Shown here piece by piece: positions 1 to 14,164 of a stretch of DNA of 23,079 nt (position 1 is its first letter; each line of letters begins with the position of its first letter). A program made the position numbers and the translations under genes. The notes under the pieces are model-generated. The model was not told the origin of the DNA, made no database searches, and saw nothing but the letters and a program-made list of their open reading frames with translations. Location of the stretch: contig NW_003147278.1 of the NCBI RefSeq assembly GCF_000003605.2, forward strand, positions 137,876-160,954, in the 5' to 3' direction. The stretch comes from Saccoglossus kowalevskii. Taxonomy: Eukaryota > Hemichordata > Enteropneusta > Harrimaniidae.

Positions 1-865
1 TTTATTTAAACTTCAAAAACAAGTTAATCGCCCGACTGCGCCAATCTAGGTAGTACTGGCCATAGTTTCGAACTGTAAATTTCCTAGCATCTGCCCCGAA
101 ATTATAGTTGTTATAGGGTGGAGTTATTTTAAACCGTCATAAGTCGTAAAACAGGTGCAATCAATTCTGTTGGGTGGTCATTGTCAATAGATGGCAAAAA
201 TTAGAGTTGAGAATTTGTTGGGATTGCCGAGTAAATTAGAGCAGCCAGTGTACAAGTGAATAACACCACGGGTTGTTTTTTTCGGTTTAAGCCCTTGCCA
301 CACCCACTTCGCCCCATGGTGTTTTCTACACTTAGCATATAATTCTGCATATAATCAATTATTAGGTTATATTATGATTGTTGATACTGTGTTTTGCACA
401 TTAGCATTTATTTGTAACCCTATGTTAAGCCGAATACTCCAGCTCTACCGATTTGCGAGATCTGTCACAAACTCACGGTTTAACGAAAATTCATTCTTCG
501 ATCGCTGGTAATATGTACTCATAAACGTCTCACAGTCATAAATTTATTTAACGTTTTTTTTTTATTCCAGAAACATATCACTGTCTCTGGCGATAATATG
601 CAAAGAAATAATTCATAAAAAGTGCGGCTAAATAGGGTCCATCAACATGATTCCTAACGATTTAAACTCGCTGTATGCGATATCGCGCCAACTCCTATTG
701 ATTCTCATTGAACAAAGGTGTCTCTTATAGCTGAAATATTCCACGCTTCGTATGTAATTTACATGTAGATGTGCAATATGAATAAACTAAATAATTCAAT
801 ATTCTCTCTCAGGAAATGATTGATTTGAACACATTTTATCAGATATCGTATAAATACGATAACAT
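1..865. other. AT-rich intergenic DNA, no gene seen
   Basis: No reading frame with supporting signals was found. There is one strong plus-strand acceptor-like site at about 555-570 (a T-run followed by ATTCCAG), but the sequence after it has stops in every frame within about 20 codons. A short minus-strand open stretch at about 467-535 has coding-like composition but no convincing acceptor in a compatible phase. Confidence 0.5.
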
Positions 866-871
866 TTTATT
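866..871 (-). promoter_or_regulatory. Polyadenylation signal AATAAA
   Basis: The minus strand reads GAAATAAAATG here, with the hexamer 67 bases downstream of the TAG of the secreted peptide gene. A T-rich stretch follows. The position fits a short 3' UTR of roughly 85-95 bases. Confidence 0.55.
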
Positions 872-938
872 TCATCATATATACGTGTATGTTAGACGTA
901 TACATTGCGACTGTTTATAATCACACAGTTGAAAAATA

Positions 939-1821
939 CTATGTCTTGCGTCCGCGAATACGATGAGCAGTTTCTCTAGCATGAAGTTGGGCTCTTTCTG
1001 TATTTTTCATTCTGTAAATGTAAATTAAAAGAATTTTTAATCTATTCAAAAACGTACAGTTGGGGTATGTGTCTTTGAATTGCAATATTATTATAATCAA
1101 TGACAATTTACTAATTTTAATAAATGAAACTAATTTAGTAGGACTTACTAGTAATTGCGTAAAGTAGAAATCTCGAATTAATGAAAATAGCTGTAATTAC
1201 TTGAATTAATCGAAATTTATAAACACAGCAATAATTCGCATGATGCAAGAAAACAAACAAAATGTGAGACACTGTCAAACACATTTTTTATCAATCAGAT
1301 AAAAACATCAAATACTGTACAGTCAATCAGTCAAATCCAATATGGTAATTATTCAGACGCAAACGTGTGTAACTTTGCAGCGTTTATACTGTTTTTGTGC
1401 ATTGAAGCATGGGATGTGGATCGACTAAACACATAATTCGCAGAGTGGCCACAAAATACCGATTTGTTGTTGAATTTTGGGATTGCGTTCCTTGAAAATA
1501 AGGTGTAAACCCGGAAGATACGTTGTATTTCTAATTGCAATCAGCATTTGAACAAATGTGTTTTAAATAACCATAAAACAACCAAAGACATAATTAAAGA
1601 TAAACGTGAAAACGTGTTTTTCAAAAACGTCTCTCTTCACATGACAAATACGAACTAATCGTCTGTACTTACCCGCTTCTGACTGCATCTTGTTCATTTC
1701 TCCGACCCACCACACGAGATCCCAAAGTCATCGTACGACCCCAGTTAATAGCTGTAGCTGTGTCGATCCACAAAGCTACAACCAGTATTACCATCACACA
1801 CACCCCTGTTACGTTTTTCAT
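939..1821 (-). CDS. Small secreted, probably amidated peptide precursor (two coding exons)
   Basis: Seen: the minus strand reads as join(1821..1673, 1011..939) and gives 73 codons plus TAG. The start ATG at 1821-1819 has A at -3. Residues 1-24 form a signal peptide: MKN, a hydrophobic core (VCVMVILVVALW), then a small-residue end (DTATA). The next residues are INWGRTMTLGSRVVGRR, where GRR is the usual amidation plus dibasic cleavage signal. Exon 1 ends in phase 2 at a strong donor (CGG|GTAAGTA, GT at 1672-1671). The second exon follows TTTTAATTTACATTTACAG (AG at 1013-1012), restores the frame as GGA, and encodes a tail ending AHRIRGRKT before the stop. AATAAA follows at 871-866. An acceptor-like site (TTTCTCTTTTACAAACAG) lies 22 bases before the ATG, suggesting a 5' UTR intron. 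Known: this layout is typical of neuropeptide and peptide-hormone precursors. Inferred: a secreted signalling peptide. The mature part is clearly cationic, so a defence peptide is an alternative. No family is assigned. Confidence 0.6.
1349..1490 (-). other. Possible alternative terminal exon of the secreted peptide gene
   Basis: Seen: an acceptor (TTTACACCTTATTTTCAAG, AG at 1492-1491) precedes an open frame. It accepts the phase of the upstream exon (GG from 1674-1673 plus G at 1490 gives GGG) and runs 46 further codons to TAA at 1351-1349. Joined to the signal-peptide exon it would give a 96-residue product with a different C-terminus. The segment has one cysteine and no dibasic site, so it looks less like a peptide precursor than the 1011-939 exon. 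Phase agreement alone has a one-in-three chance of arising by accident, so a chance open frame is quite possible. Confidence 0.25.
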
Positions 1822-1851
1822 CTTGACAAAGTGTTATTTTTCGCTGTTTGT

Positions 1852-6085
<4,234 letters not shown>

Positions 6086-6190
6086 GGATAATGATGGGGA
6101 CCGCGACTTGGTATCCAGAACGTATGTGTGGTATAAATTCAAAGTACGTGCGAAATTCAATGAATCGTCGAATAATAATCAACATTGGGA

Positions 6191-6951
6191 GGCAAAGTTA
6201 TTAAACAAAACAGTTGAGGAACATATTTGAAGACATAATGACACGTTTGAAGTCATATTAATTTGTTCTGTTCACGAAACAAACAATTAAAATAGACATG
6301 AAGGCAAAGTTATTAAACTAAAACTATTAAGTCATATTAATTTGTTCTATTCACCATCACCTATGGGTGAAGTAAAAGCAAATTATCAAACTAAAACTAT
6401 TGAGGCACACTTTTGAAGCCATGCTAATTTGTTCTATTCACGAACACCTAGTGGTGAGATGAAGACAGTTATTAGACTAGAACTACTGCGTGACACTTTT
6501 GAAGTCATATTAATTGAATCACGGACACCTAATGTTGAAATAAATTCAAATCATTCAACTAAAACTATCGAGGGACACTTTTGAAGACTAGGGGACACTT
6601 TTGAAGACTAGAGGACACTTTTGAAGTCATATTAATGTGTTCTATTCACGAACAACTAATGGTGCATAATTTAATAAACTAAAACTACTGCAGGACACTT
6701 TTGAAGACAAGAAGACACTTTTGAAGTCATATTAATTTGTTATATTCACGAACAACTAATGGTGACATTAATGCAAGGTCATTAAATTAAACCTATTAAG
6801 GGACACTTGTAGACATTGGGACACTCTTGAAGTCATGTTAATGTTTTCTACTAACGAACAACTGAAGGTGACACGAAGGCATAAAACTATTGAGAGACAC
6901 TTATGAAGACATGGGGCACTTTCGAAGTCATATTAATTCGGTTTATTTGAG
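6191..6951. repeat. Degenerate minisatellite of about 8 units (core about 85 bp)
   Basis: Each unit carries the same ordered blocks: GGCAAAGTTATTAAACTAAA, then ACTATTGAGGGACACTTTTG, AAGTCATATTAATTTGTTCT, and ATTCACGAACAACTAATGGT. Unit length varies from about 75 to 125 bases. Much of that variation comes from a nested repeat of GGACACTTTTGAAGACTA, present two to three times in the units near 6570-6620 and 6690-6725. Later units are more diverged. No coding potential is seen. Confidence 0.9.
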
Positions 6952-8792
6952 ATAACGTAACAGGAATATCTTTGAACACAAAGTCAAGTGTCAACTTAGG
7001 TATCCGCATTGCCGTCAAGGCAGTTCACATGTGAAGACTGATATTATCATACAGATTACCGCTCCAAAATGTTTATACAATTGTAGTACCAAATGAAATG
7101 TGTTTAGACATGGATACATACTATAATTTAACATACCATGTACGCATTGTAAAAGTAATTTATTTCAAATTTCCAAATCAATCCTGCTACATTTTAGTAG
7201 CAATACTTAGCATACCTTATCTCATTGCCAATACTGTTATTAAAATCTAGTCACACAACCCAGACATAAATACATACATACACAATAGTTTATTGTATTT
7301 TTGAACAATTAATCTCCTAATTGCAATAGAATTGACTAGTGAGTCCCATAAAGCATGTATCTGAGGATACTCTAACTATTATACAATATCCACCAAATCC
7401 ATCGGAATATTTCAAGTTGGAAGGTACGGGAGAAAAAGAAAAGGTTGTAAGTATGTCCAGGTTGTGTTATTAGATAAAAGAACTAATTTTGAGTTATAAT
7501 ACAAATCCAGATATACTACACAGTTCCTAGTATTTTGAAATTAAAATACCTAATCGATAGATATTGGCAAACTTGTACCGACAAGCAACCCAATCTTCCT
7601 TTACATACGTTTGTCTTTCAAAATGCACCCAACAAGATATATATAAACGAGCCATGCATACAGTTTGTTATAGTAACATAGTACAATATTGAGAGATAAT
7701 GTAATGGTAGTCACCAGTCTACTTGAAATGCATAAAATGCATCTCACACATAATCGAAACAGTTTTTTTGTGTTTATGCCCGGGATAAGAAAACTGCCAA
7801 ACTAACTAGTTAAAGGGCTGTTACCTATAATCCAATTAAAAAGTATGATGATTAGAAGACATTCAAGTTACACCTGTTCTATTTTTATAGAAGAACCTTC
7901 CCAAATAAAACAAATTCTAAAGTTTAAAAATTTAAGAGGTAGTCACTAAACCATGTACTTTCACACTCAAGCAAGAGAATAGACATGTTGGTGAACTAGC
8001 CTTGCACTGTGAGTGTTTTATTGTTTACACTCCAGTTTTTTTCACAAATAAAAAAATTAAAAAAAAAAGAACTGCAGACCACACTTCTTTATATTTTTAG
8101 TGGGCAAGCCGGTTTCCACATACAAAAATACACATAATATTTCTATTTAATTTATTTTATTTAAAAAAAAAAATATTTTAGAAGCATAACAATACAACGA
8201 CTAGATTTGGTGTCACAGTTTGCTCCCAATTCATACTGGAATATTGCCAGCAATAATTAATAAAGCTTGTTCAGAAAACATCATCATTGCCGACATCATA
8301 TTCAATGGCTAGTTCTCAGGATCTACAACAGTAAATAAATAAACAGAAATCATTTTGATGCGTGTTTTTTAGACGACACTGCCATATCGCACAGATATTC
8401 AACACCACCATATCGAATTTGGATTTGGACCATACCATTTCAAGCTGCAGGGTGTCTAAACAATGACTCAACAAACAATAAACACATCTTCCACCCACCA
8501 CACAAATTTTAGCCACAATTGAAAACCAAGAAAGCAACAAATATCAGGCTGCATCTTGAAAACAACGACATACCGCATTACAACCAGTCATTACAAACAT
8601 GAAATCCTCCACCCCTAGCAGTACACCCTACAACATTAATGGTTCCTATACTCATTTGCATCTATGTACAACAAGCTTAGCCAATAGATGCACCTGACTC
8701 ATCAAACTTTTGACCAACCACTCATTCTAAATATTGTGGAGTGAAGGCGCTATTTACTAATGAGAGGAATCTTTTAAACGAATTAAACAGAT
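6952..8792. other. AT-rich DNA without recognised features
   Basis: No gene, RNA or clear mobile element was recognised. There are A/T runs around 8037-8070 and 8156-8180. The 74-codon minus-strand open frame at 8316-8540 has no domain, no supporting splice sites and no recognisable composition signal, so it was not called. Confidence 0.45.
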
Positions 8793-8928
8793 CAAGCAGT
8801 GAGTATCTAGTTATGCTATAATTAGAGAAGGTATACAATTCACTCACCTGTAAACATACTATGGCATGACTTATAACTTGTTCCTATAGATTTGGTAGCC
8901 AAGGCGCAGTGAATACATCTACGATATA
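8793..8928. repeat. 136-bp direct repeat, copy 1
   Basis: Nearly identical (about 3-4 mismatches) to 9001-9136, from CAAGCAGTGAGTATCTAGTT to GCAGTGAATACATCTACGAT. The two copies start 208 bp apart in the same orientation. On the minus strand the repeat contains TTTACAG|GTGAGTG, a near-perfect splice donor. In copy 1 a short frame leading into it is open, but no acceptor or homology supports an exon. Confidence 0.93.
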
Positions 8929-9000
8929 CGTCTCAGATATTGAATTTGCTTTAGTTCTGAAATTAAAATAAAATATTAAAAATAATTCATTACAATATTA

Positions 9001-9136
9001 CAAGCAGTGAGTATCTAGTTATGCTATAATTAGAGAAGGTATACAATTAACTCACCTGTAAACATACTATGGCATGACTTATAACTTGTTCCTATAGATT
9101 TGGTAGCCTAGGCGCAGTGAATACATGTACGATATA
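9001..9136. repeat. 136-bp direct repeat, copy 2
   Basis: Second copy of the 8793-8928 repeat. It differs at a few bases, including one (CCTAGG for CCAAGG) that puts a stop into the minus-strand frame open in copy 1. It runs straight into the AT palindrome at 9132-9161. The donor-like GTGAGT on the minus strand is also kept in this copy. Confidence 0.93.
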
Positions 9137-9161
9137 TATATATACATGTATATATATATAT
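9132..9161. repeat. Perfect 30-bp AT palindrome centred on CATG
   Basis: (AT)n runs into ACATGT and back out as (TA)n, giving an exactly self-complementary 30-base stretch. This could extrude as a cruciform or slip during replication, and it abuts a segmental repeat. Confidence 0.85.
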
Positions 9162-9169
9162 ACATACGA

Positions 9170-10156
9170 AGTGTCAAAAAGTAAGCATACTTGCCGCATT
9201 CAAGAAGATGTCAAAAATATAGAGTGGATACCAACAAACAATACAAACAGCCCCGCTCTTTTGACTAACCAAGCTTAAAAAATAATATTCATGTTCCTCA
9301 AATGATTCCTCAAATGAATTATATTATAGGTATTATATCTCAATGTTCCATTAGAGTAATTTAACATTGTAGGAAAGTTATGAAATATAGTAAAGCAAAT
9401 ATTAGTTGTGTTCCTCGATTAAGTACATGTATTATATTTTCTCTCCAATGTTTCTATATAATACAATAAGAATTGTATAAAAGTTCCTAAAAATTGTAGC
9501 AAAATATCTAGGCAGAATTTTGGAAAAAATTACCAGCCAATGTGTTTCTTAATTAATATTACATTTACTGTATTAATCTCAATGTTCCTTACAGAAACTT
9601 GAATTGTATAAAAAGCCCCAAATAATAGTGTAGTAGAGAAGTGCTTCCAAATACAGCAAATACAGTATCTATCTAAAGCATGTTACACATCAAAATACCA
9701 AGTGGGTAAAATCTGCCTGTATTCTGGAATATACTATTAAGAAATATGATGGCTAAGTTGAATTAAACCAATGGAAACTAGGGATTACAAAGACTGTGAG
9801 ATTAGTGAGATTTTTTTTTGAAAAGCATGGCAATTTCAAATGAACTGTTCATTCTTATAACTAGTTAATAATCAAAGAAAGTGTAGGAATGGCATTCTGT
9901 CTGCTGGGGTATTGGAGAACCATGAATAACAATTTAGAATCTATTATTAGTCTTTTAAACATGGTGAATATAGTAGGTCTGATATTGAAGATGCACAACG
10001 TGAAGACAATTGTATTGTATTGAAGTTTATAATACATTTAATTACACATCTGTGTTTTGTAGTGTGAGTGTCTGTGCAACAATTAAAATCTCATTTTTTG
10101 AGATATAATTTTTTTTTGCAAATTAGTTAATTAATATGCTTAGTTTCAGCCTTAAA
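9170..10156. other. AT-rich DNA with weak internal repetition, no gene
   Basis: The phrases TCTCAATGTTCC (about 9338 and 9575) and GAATTGTATAAAA (about 9470 and 9600) recur within otherwise diverged sequence, which suggests an old, decayed tandem duplication. No coding signal was found. Confidence 0.4.
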
Positions 10157-10700
10157 CTAATCTCGTTTACGGATTACCCTCAGAGCACCTACATATATAG
10201 CTGTTGTTGCTTTCCGACCAGATTCTACTTTTTTGGTGACTTCATAAAGCGGTACTTTTTTGCAGGTATAACCTTACAAATCCCCCATTTCTGAATGTCA
10301 TTTCACTGCAAGTCACCTGTGCACAAGGTTGTTGAATGAGTCTTATGTTCTTTCATTGCTGTGTTCCAGAGACGTGATGTTTTCTCCATGTCAAACATCC
10401 TGTACACTGTCAGTACTTTGGTCGGAGACTGCAGATATTCATCAATCGTCTGAGGTGTCCCTTCTGTTCTTGGTTTCAGTTGTTGATATTTCACCACTGG
10501 GTCCAGCCTTTGTCATACATGTCCCTGGATAAACGCTGATATAATGAACCAGCTAAGTTCACACCTGTGGTCACTTTTTCTATTGTTAAACCTCTATTCC
10601 AGGCAACAGATCCTTTCTAGAACTTGGACTCAACTGCCACGACTTGCCTTCTTTTGAATCCCAACAAAGTTGAGATAACTGCTCTCAAATGTACTGCATG
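10157..10700 (-). pseudogene. Frame-broken relic of an unrecognised protein gene
   Basis: Seen: reading down the minus strand, coding-like sequence continues for about 180 codons but switches frame several times. Segments, in order: 10700-10617 (VISTLLGFKRRQVVAVESKF then stop); 10613-10491 (includes VAWNRGLTIEKVTTGVNLAG and YQRLSRDMYDKGWTQW, then stop); 10497-10303 (includes TEGTPQTIDEYLQSPTKVL and VYRMFDMEKTSRLWNTAMKE); about 10310-10248 (RNGGFVRLYLQKST); and 10246-10157 (YEVTKKVESGRKATTAIYVG, ending RKRD and a stop). Each segment has protein-like composition, and consecutive segments abut or overlap with no room for introns. This fits a pseudogene with indels. I do not recognise the family. 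A transposon-encoded or decayed host protein are both possible, and chance open frames cannot be excluded. Confidence 0.45.
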
Positions 10701-11493
10701 TATGCCTTTATATTAGGTGTTAACCAACCACACAACACTAAAATATAGCAATTATAGTCAGGCTTGCTCAGAATGCAGTTTTATGTCTCATGGTCACTGA
10801 CAGCCTTCTGACATCACAGGAAAGACAGAGAACCCGTATTTGGGCATGTGACTATTAAACATATACAGTAGAATATACAATGTTGACAGATTTGATTTAT
10901 TGATCTCTAGAGATCTGACCAAAATGCTAAAATTTTATTAAATTCAGTGTATTATTTTGGAAAAAAAAGTACAAGCAGTGACCAAAGTTGGTATATTCTT
11001 TTATGGGATGATTGTTTGTATAATACTCTTTCATTTTATTAATTAAAAACACCCTTTCCTGTTCAGAATTTTAGGTACAAGAACACTTGGTCAGATGGTA
11101 AATCTCTTCACTTGGGGCTGTAGTATGTGAAATGTATAGCGCCACCGTGAGTCCAACTTTTCTACATATATCTGAACTCTGTGAATTTGCATGAATTTTA
11201 ATCATCAAGTGTTGATTACACATTTTCTAACCTTCTTATTTATCTTAAGGTGTCATGCTACTAATCAACCAATGGCTACTTGTAGCCATCTCATTTCCAA
11301 TGAAATATTTTTAAATTGTTTTCTCAGGTGTTTCCTGTTTGAGGGCGCGATCAACTGGGTCAAAGGGGAGACTAACATGTGGTCTTTTGTTTACTACTTA
11401 GCGGCTCTATACCTGTGGGATTATTCTGTGTGTATTTGGATGTTCTAATCTTGGGGTTTTTCCAGTGATTTGTCTAGGTGCAGTCCAAACACA
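10701..11493. other. No supportable gene
   Basis: The relic at 10157-10700 may extend upstream to about 10860 on the minus strand (a few short coding-like phrases), but this is not firm. The plus-strand open frame at 11191-11448 starts with a hydrophobic stretch typical of T-rich chance frames. It has no flanking splice or other supporting signal, so it was not called. Confidence 0.4.
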
Positions 11494-11818
11494 GTAGGTG
11501 TGTCTTGTTTACCTAAGTTTTGCAAAAGTTTGAGCCATGTTTTCAAGTTTGTTTATTATTTTCATATATCAATCTCATCATATGTTAACATTGTCGTCTA
11601 TGGAGTTTCAATTAGTGGTATAAGTCATGTAGTGTAGTGTATTGTATTGTATTGAGTGGTATAGTCTGTAGAACGCCCTCAGTGGTGAGGTCATGGGTCA
11701 TCATTTTTGAGGGAATCATGCTTGTATTTTAGTATTTGGATCTATATACTATTTGGCAGAGATAATATGTCATATTTCAAACTGTGAGCTGGTAACATAT
11801 GCAGAAAAATGTCGTATT
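11494..11818. repeat. Segmental direct repeat, left of the assembly gap
   Basis: Matches 12326-12704 over its full visible length at roughly 90% or better, in the same orientation and offset by about 832 bases at the left edge. It begins GTAGGTGTGTCTTGTTTACC and runs into the N gap. Differences include an extra TGTAG/TATTG-type unit near 11632-11655 and the lack of the 59-bp block seen in the right copy. Confidence 0.93.
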
Positions 11819-12324
11819 NNNNNNNNNNNNNNNNNNNNNNNNNNNNNNNNNNNNNNNNNNNNNNNNNNNNNNNNNNNNNNNNNNNNNNNNNNNNNNNNNN
11901 NNNNNNNNNNNNNNNNNNNNNNNNNNNNNNNNNNNNNNNNNNNNNNNNNNNNNNNNNNNNNNNNNNNNNNNNNNNNNNNNNNNNNNNNNNNNNNNNNNNN
12001 NNNNNNNNNNNNNNNNNNNNNNNNNNNNNNNNNNNNNNNNNNNNNNNNNNNNNNNNNNNNNNNNNNNNNNNNNNNNNNNNNNNNNNNNNNNNNNNNNNNN
12101 NNNNNNNNNNNNNNNNNNNNNNNNNNNNNNNNNNNNNNNNNNNNNNNNNNNNNNNNNNNNNNNNNNNNNNNNNNNNNNNNNNNNNNNNNNNNNNNNNNNN
12201 NNNNNNNNNNNNNNNNNNNNNNNNNNNNNNNNNNNNNNNNNNNNNNNNNNNNNNNNNNNNNNNNNNNNNNNNNNNNNNNNNNNNNNNNNNNNNNNNNNNN
12301 NNNNNNNNNNNNNNNNNNNNNNNN
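11819..12324. other. Assembly gap (506 N)
   Basis: An uninterrupted run of N joins two copies of the same segment. Four reading frames crossing it are artefacts. The true distance and copy number between the flanks are unknown. Confidence 0.99.
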
Positions 12325-12704
12325 TGTAGGTGTGTCTTGTTTACCTAAGTTTTGCAAGAGTTTGAGCTAGCCAACATGTGCGTTTTTCCATGTGGTTGAT
12401 TATAGTTGATTTTCCCTTTTTAGAGCCATGTTTTCAAGTTTGTTTATTATTTTCATACAGCAATCTCATCATTTGTTAACATTGTCGTCTATGGAGTTTT
12501 AATTAGTGGCTTGAGCCCTGTAGTGTATTGTATTGTTTTGAGTGGTATAGTCTGTAGAACGCCCTCAGTGGTGAGGCAATGGGTCATAATTTGTGAGGGA
12601 ATCATGCTTGTATTTTAGAATTTGGGTCTATATACTATTTGGCAGAGATAATATGTCATATCTCAAACTGTGGGCTGGTGACATATGCAGACAAATGTCA
12701 TATT
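12325..12704. repeat. Segmental direct repeat, right of the assembly gap
   Basis: Second copy of 11494-11818. It carries a 59-bp block at 12367-12425 (CTAGCCAACATGTGCG to TTTTTAGAG) that the left copy lacks. The block is bounded by GAG on both sides, so it could be a small insertion with a 3-bp duplication or a deletion in the other copy. Confidence 0.93.
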
Positions 12705-13647
12705 GTGAAGGAAGTATTTTTTGATTTCTGAATTATTTTCAAAATCTGTGTACAAATCTGACAAACAACTTTTAATAACCAAAACGTAACTTTTGCCTGA
12801 CCTGAAACTTTCGTTACCCATGCATCCATATACCACAATGAAATGTTCATCGAAAAGACCATTTACGAGTAAAACATTCTACAGTGGTGGAGATACAGAC
12901 CGCCCCTATTAAACCATTGCCCCTTTCCATCCCACAATGCAATATGACGATGACGTGTTTTTATTTAGAAGAGAATGGTGAACCTGTATTTGTGAGGATA
13001 TATTTTCGATAACAAAATGGTTTTGTTATTTCGTGCCTTTTGCTTTAATAAAAAAACATACAGGTAAAACAATATTGCAAACAATACACTGAGCAGTTTA
13101 TTTACTAGGTATCCAAGCTTTAGACAGCACTGTGCTATTAATAAATTTATTTAAAATGATAAGCTGTTGCATGAAAAAAATCGACCAATCACTGATCCCT
13201 CGGCGAAAACAGGTTGAATACAGCTCAACTTAAAATAGGGTACACCCGTATTATTTGCGAGAGAGTATTCTGTGAACAAAATGATAGCTCATTTGGATTT
13301 TTTGACCGTTGGCGACGCTACAATATTCTTGCAAACTGCGAGACCTCGGACTGAGTCGTTTGTGCATCTCTTCAGTGAAATTCTTAACCATTGTTAACCG
13401 TTGGTGGTCGCCTGCTTCAATGTTTTTTTAAGTTTCTGTATATTGCACATAATTAAAAATGGAAATACACTTATTAAAGTTTTGGGGGGAAAATGTATTC
13501 TCTTCTTGTTTACAAATGTTTTTGATCAATGACCACAGGAAAACTGTGAATTATTGTTGTTTTTTAATGCCAGAAACAGCTTATCATTACTTTTAATATT
13601 TAACCATTTTCTGAGGCTGTTCTACATTTTGACATCAAATGCATTAT
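12705..13647. other. Unassigned DNA with one dispersed repeat
   Basis: No gene could be supported. The part around 12780-12990 is less AT-rich, with a CCCACAATGCA/TGACGTG stretch at about 12932-12957 that resembles promoter motifs, but nothing nearby confirms a promoter. A 38-codon plus-strand frame starts at the ATG at 13281 (begins MIAHLDFLTVGDATIF) and lacks any support. The segment 13049-13115 is repeated at 21049-21115. Confidence 0.4.
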
Positions 13648-13937
13648 AGCGCGGTAGTCGTCGCGCTGCGCATTTGTGTTGATAAACATTGATTTTCACA
13701 CAATCCAATGCGCTCTTCAAATGGAAATCACAAGTATGAGGTTTGACCTGGGCGCGACTTGCACTGATTACCGCTGGTGACTCCTTCGATACCTTCCAAT
13801 CACATGAAAATTACCTAATTAAAGCTTGGAAACATGTCAGTTCGTACTCGTTGATCTGCACAACAGTCAAAGTCGCCATCTTTGTTTATATGAGACCAAT
13901 ATATCTCGTACATGCGCAGCGCGACGACTACCGCGCT
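13648..13937. mobile_element. Non-autonomous DNA transposon (MITE-like), copy 1
   Basis: Seen: the 290-bp element starts AGCGCGGTAGTCGTCGCGCT GCGCAT and ends with the reverse complement (ATGCGC AGCGCGACGACTACCGCGCT), giving inverted repeats of at least 26 bases. It is flanked by TTAT on the left and TTAA on the right. A second copy lies at 14165-14447 with about 85% identity, including the interior. Known: terminal inverted repeats, small size and no coding frame define MITEs. The superfamily is unclear. A TTAA target would suggest piggyBac-like mobilisation, but only the right flanks fit exactly. The 82-codon frame inside is not a gene. Confidence 0.88.
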
Positions 13938-14164
13938 TTAATATTACTAACAAGTAATATATTTGTATGTGTTCCGGTAGAACATTGTTGAAGGTAACAT
14001 AATCTGTGGTATCCATAGAAACCAATACACTGAAGTACTTATTAGATGTCTTTCACATTCGTTCAGGGTAAGTCTCGATTTCTTCCATACCATCCTATGG
14101 GTAAAGTGCAAGTTGTCTAATCCATTGATGCTACTTCAATAGGTAAGATTTAATGAGAACAAAT

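Noticed and set aside
11191-11448. 85-codon frame with a signal-peptide-like start
   Set aside because: No processing sites, no splice signals and a T-rich composition; not distinguishable from chance.
11753-12370. Four apparent 176-205-codon frames on both strands
   Set aside because: They consist almost wholly of N from the assembly gap.
13743-13991. 82-codon plus-strand frame
   Set aside because: It lies inside and across the end of MITE copy 1, and the equivalent frame is not kept in copy 2.
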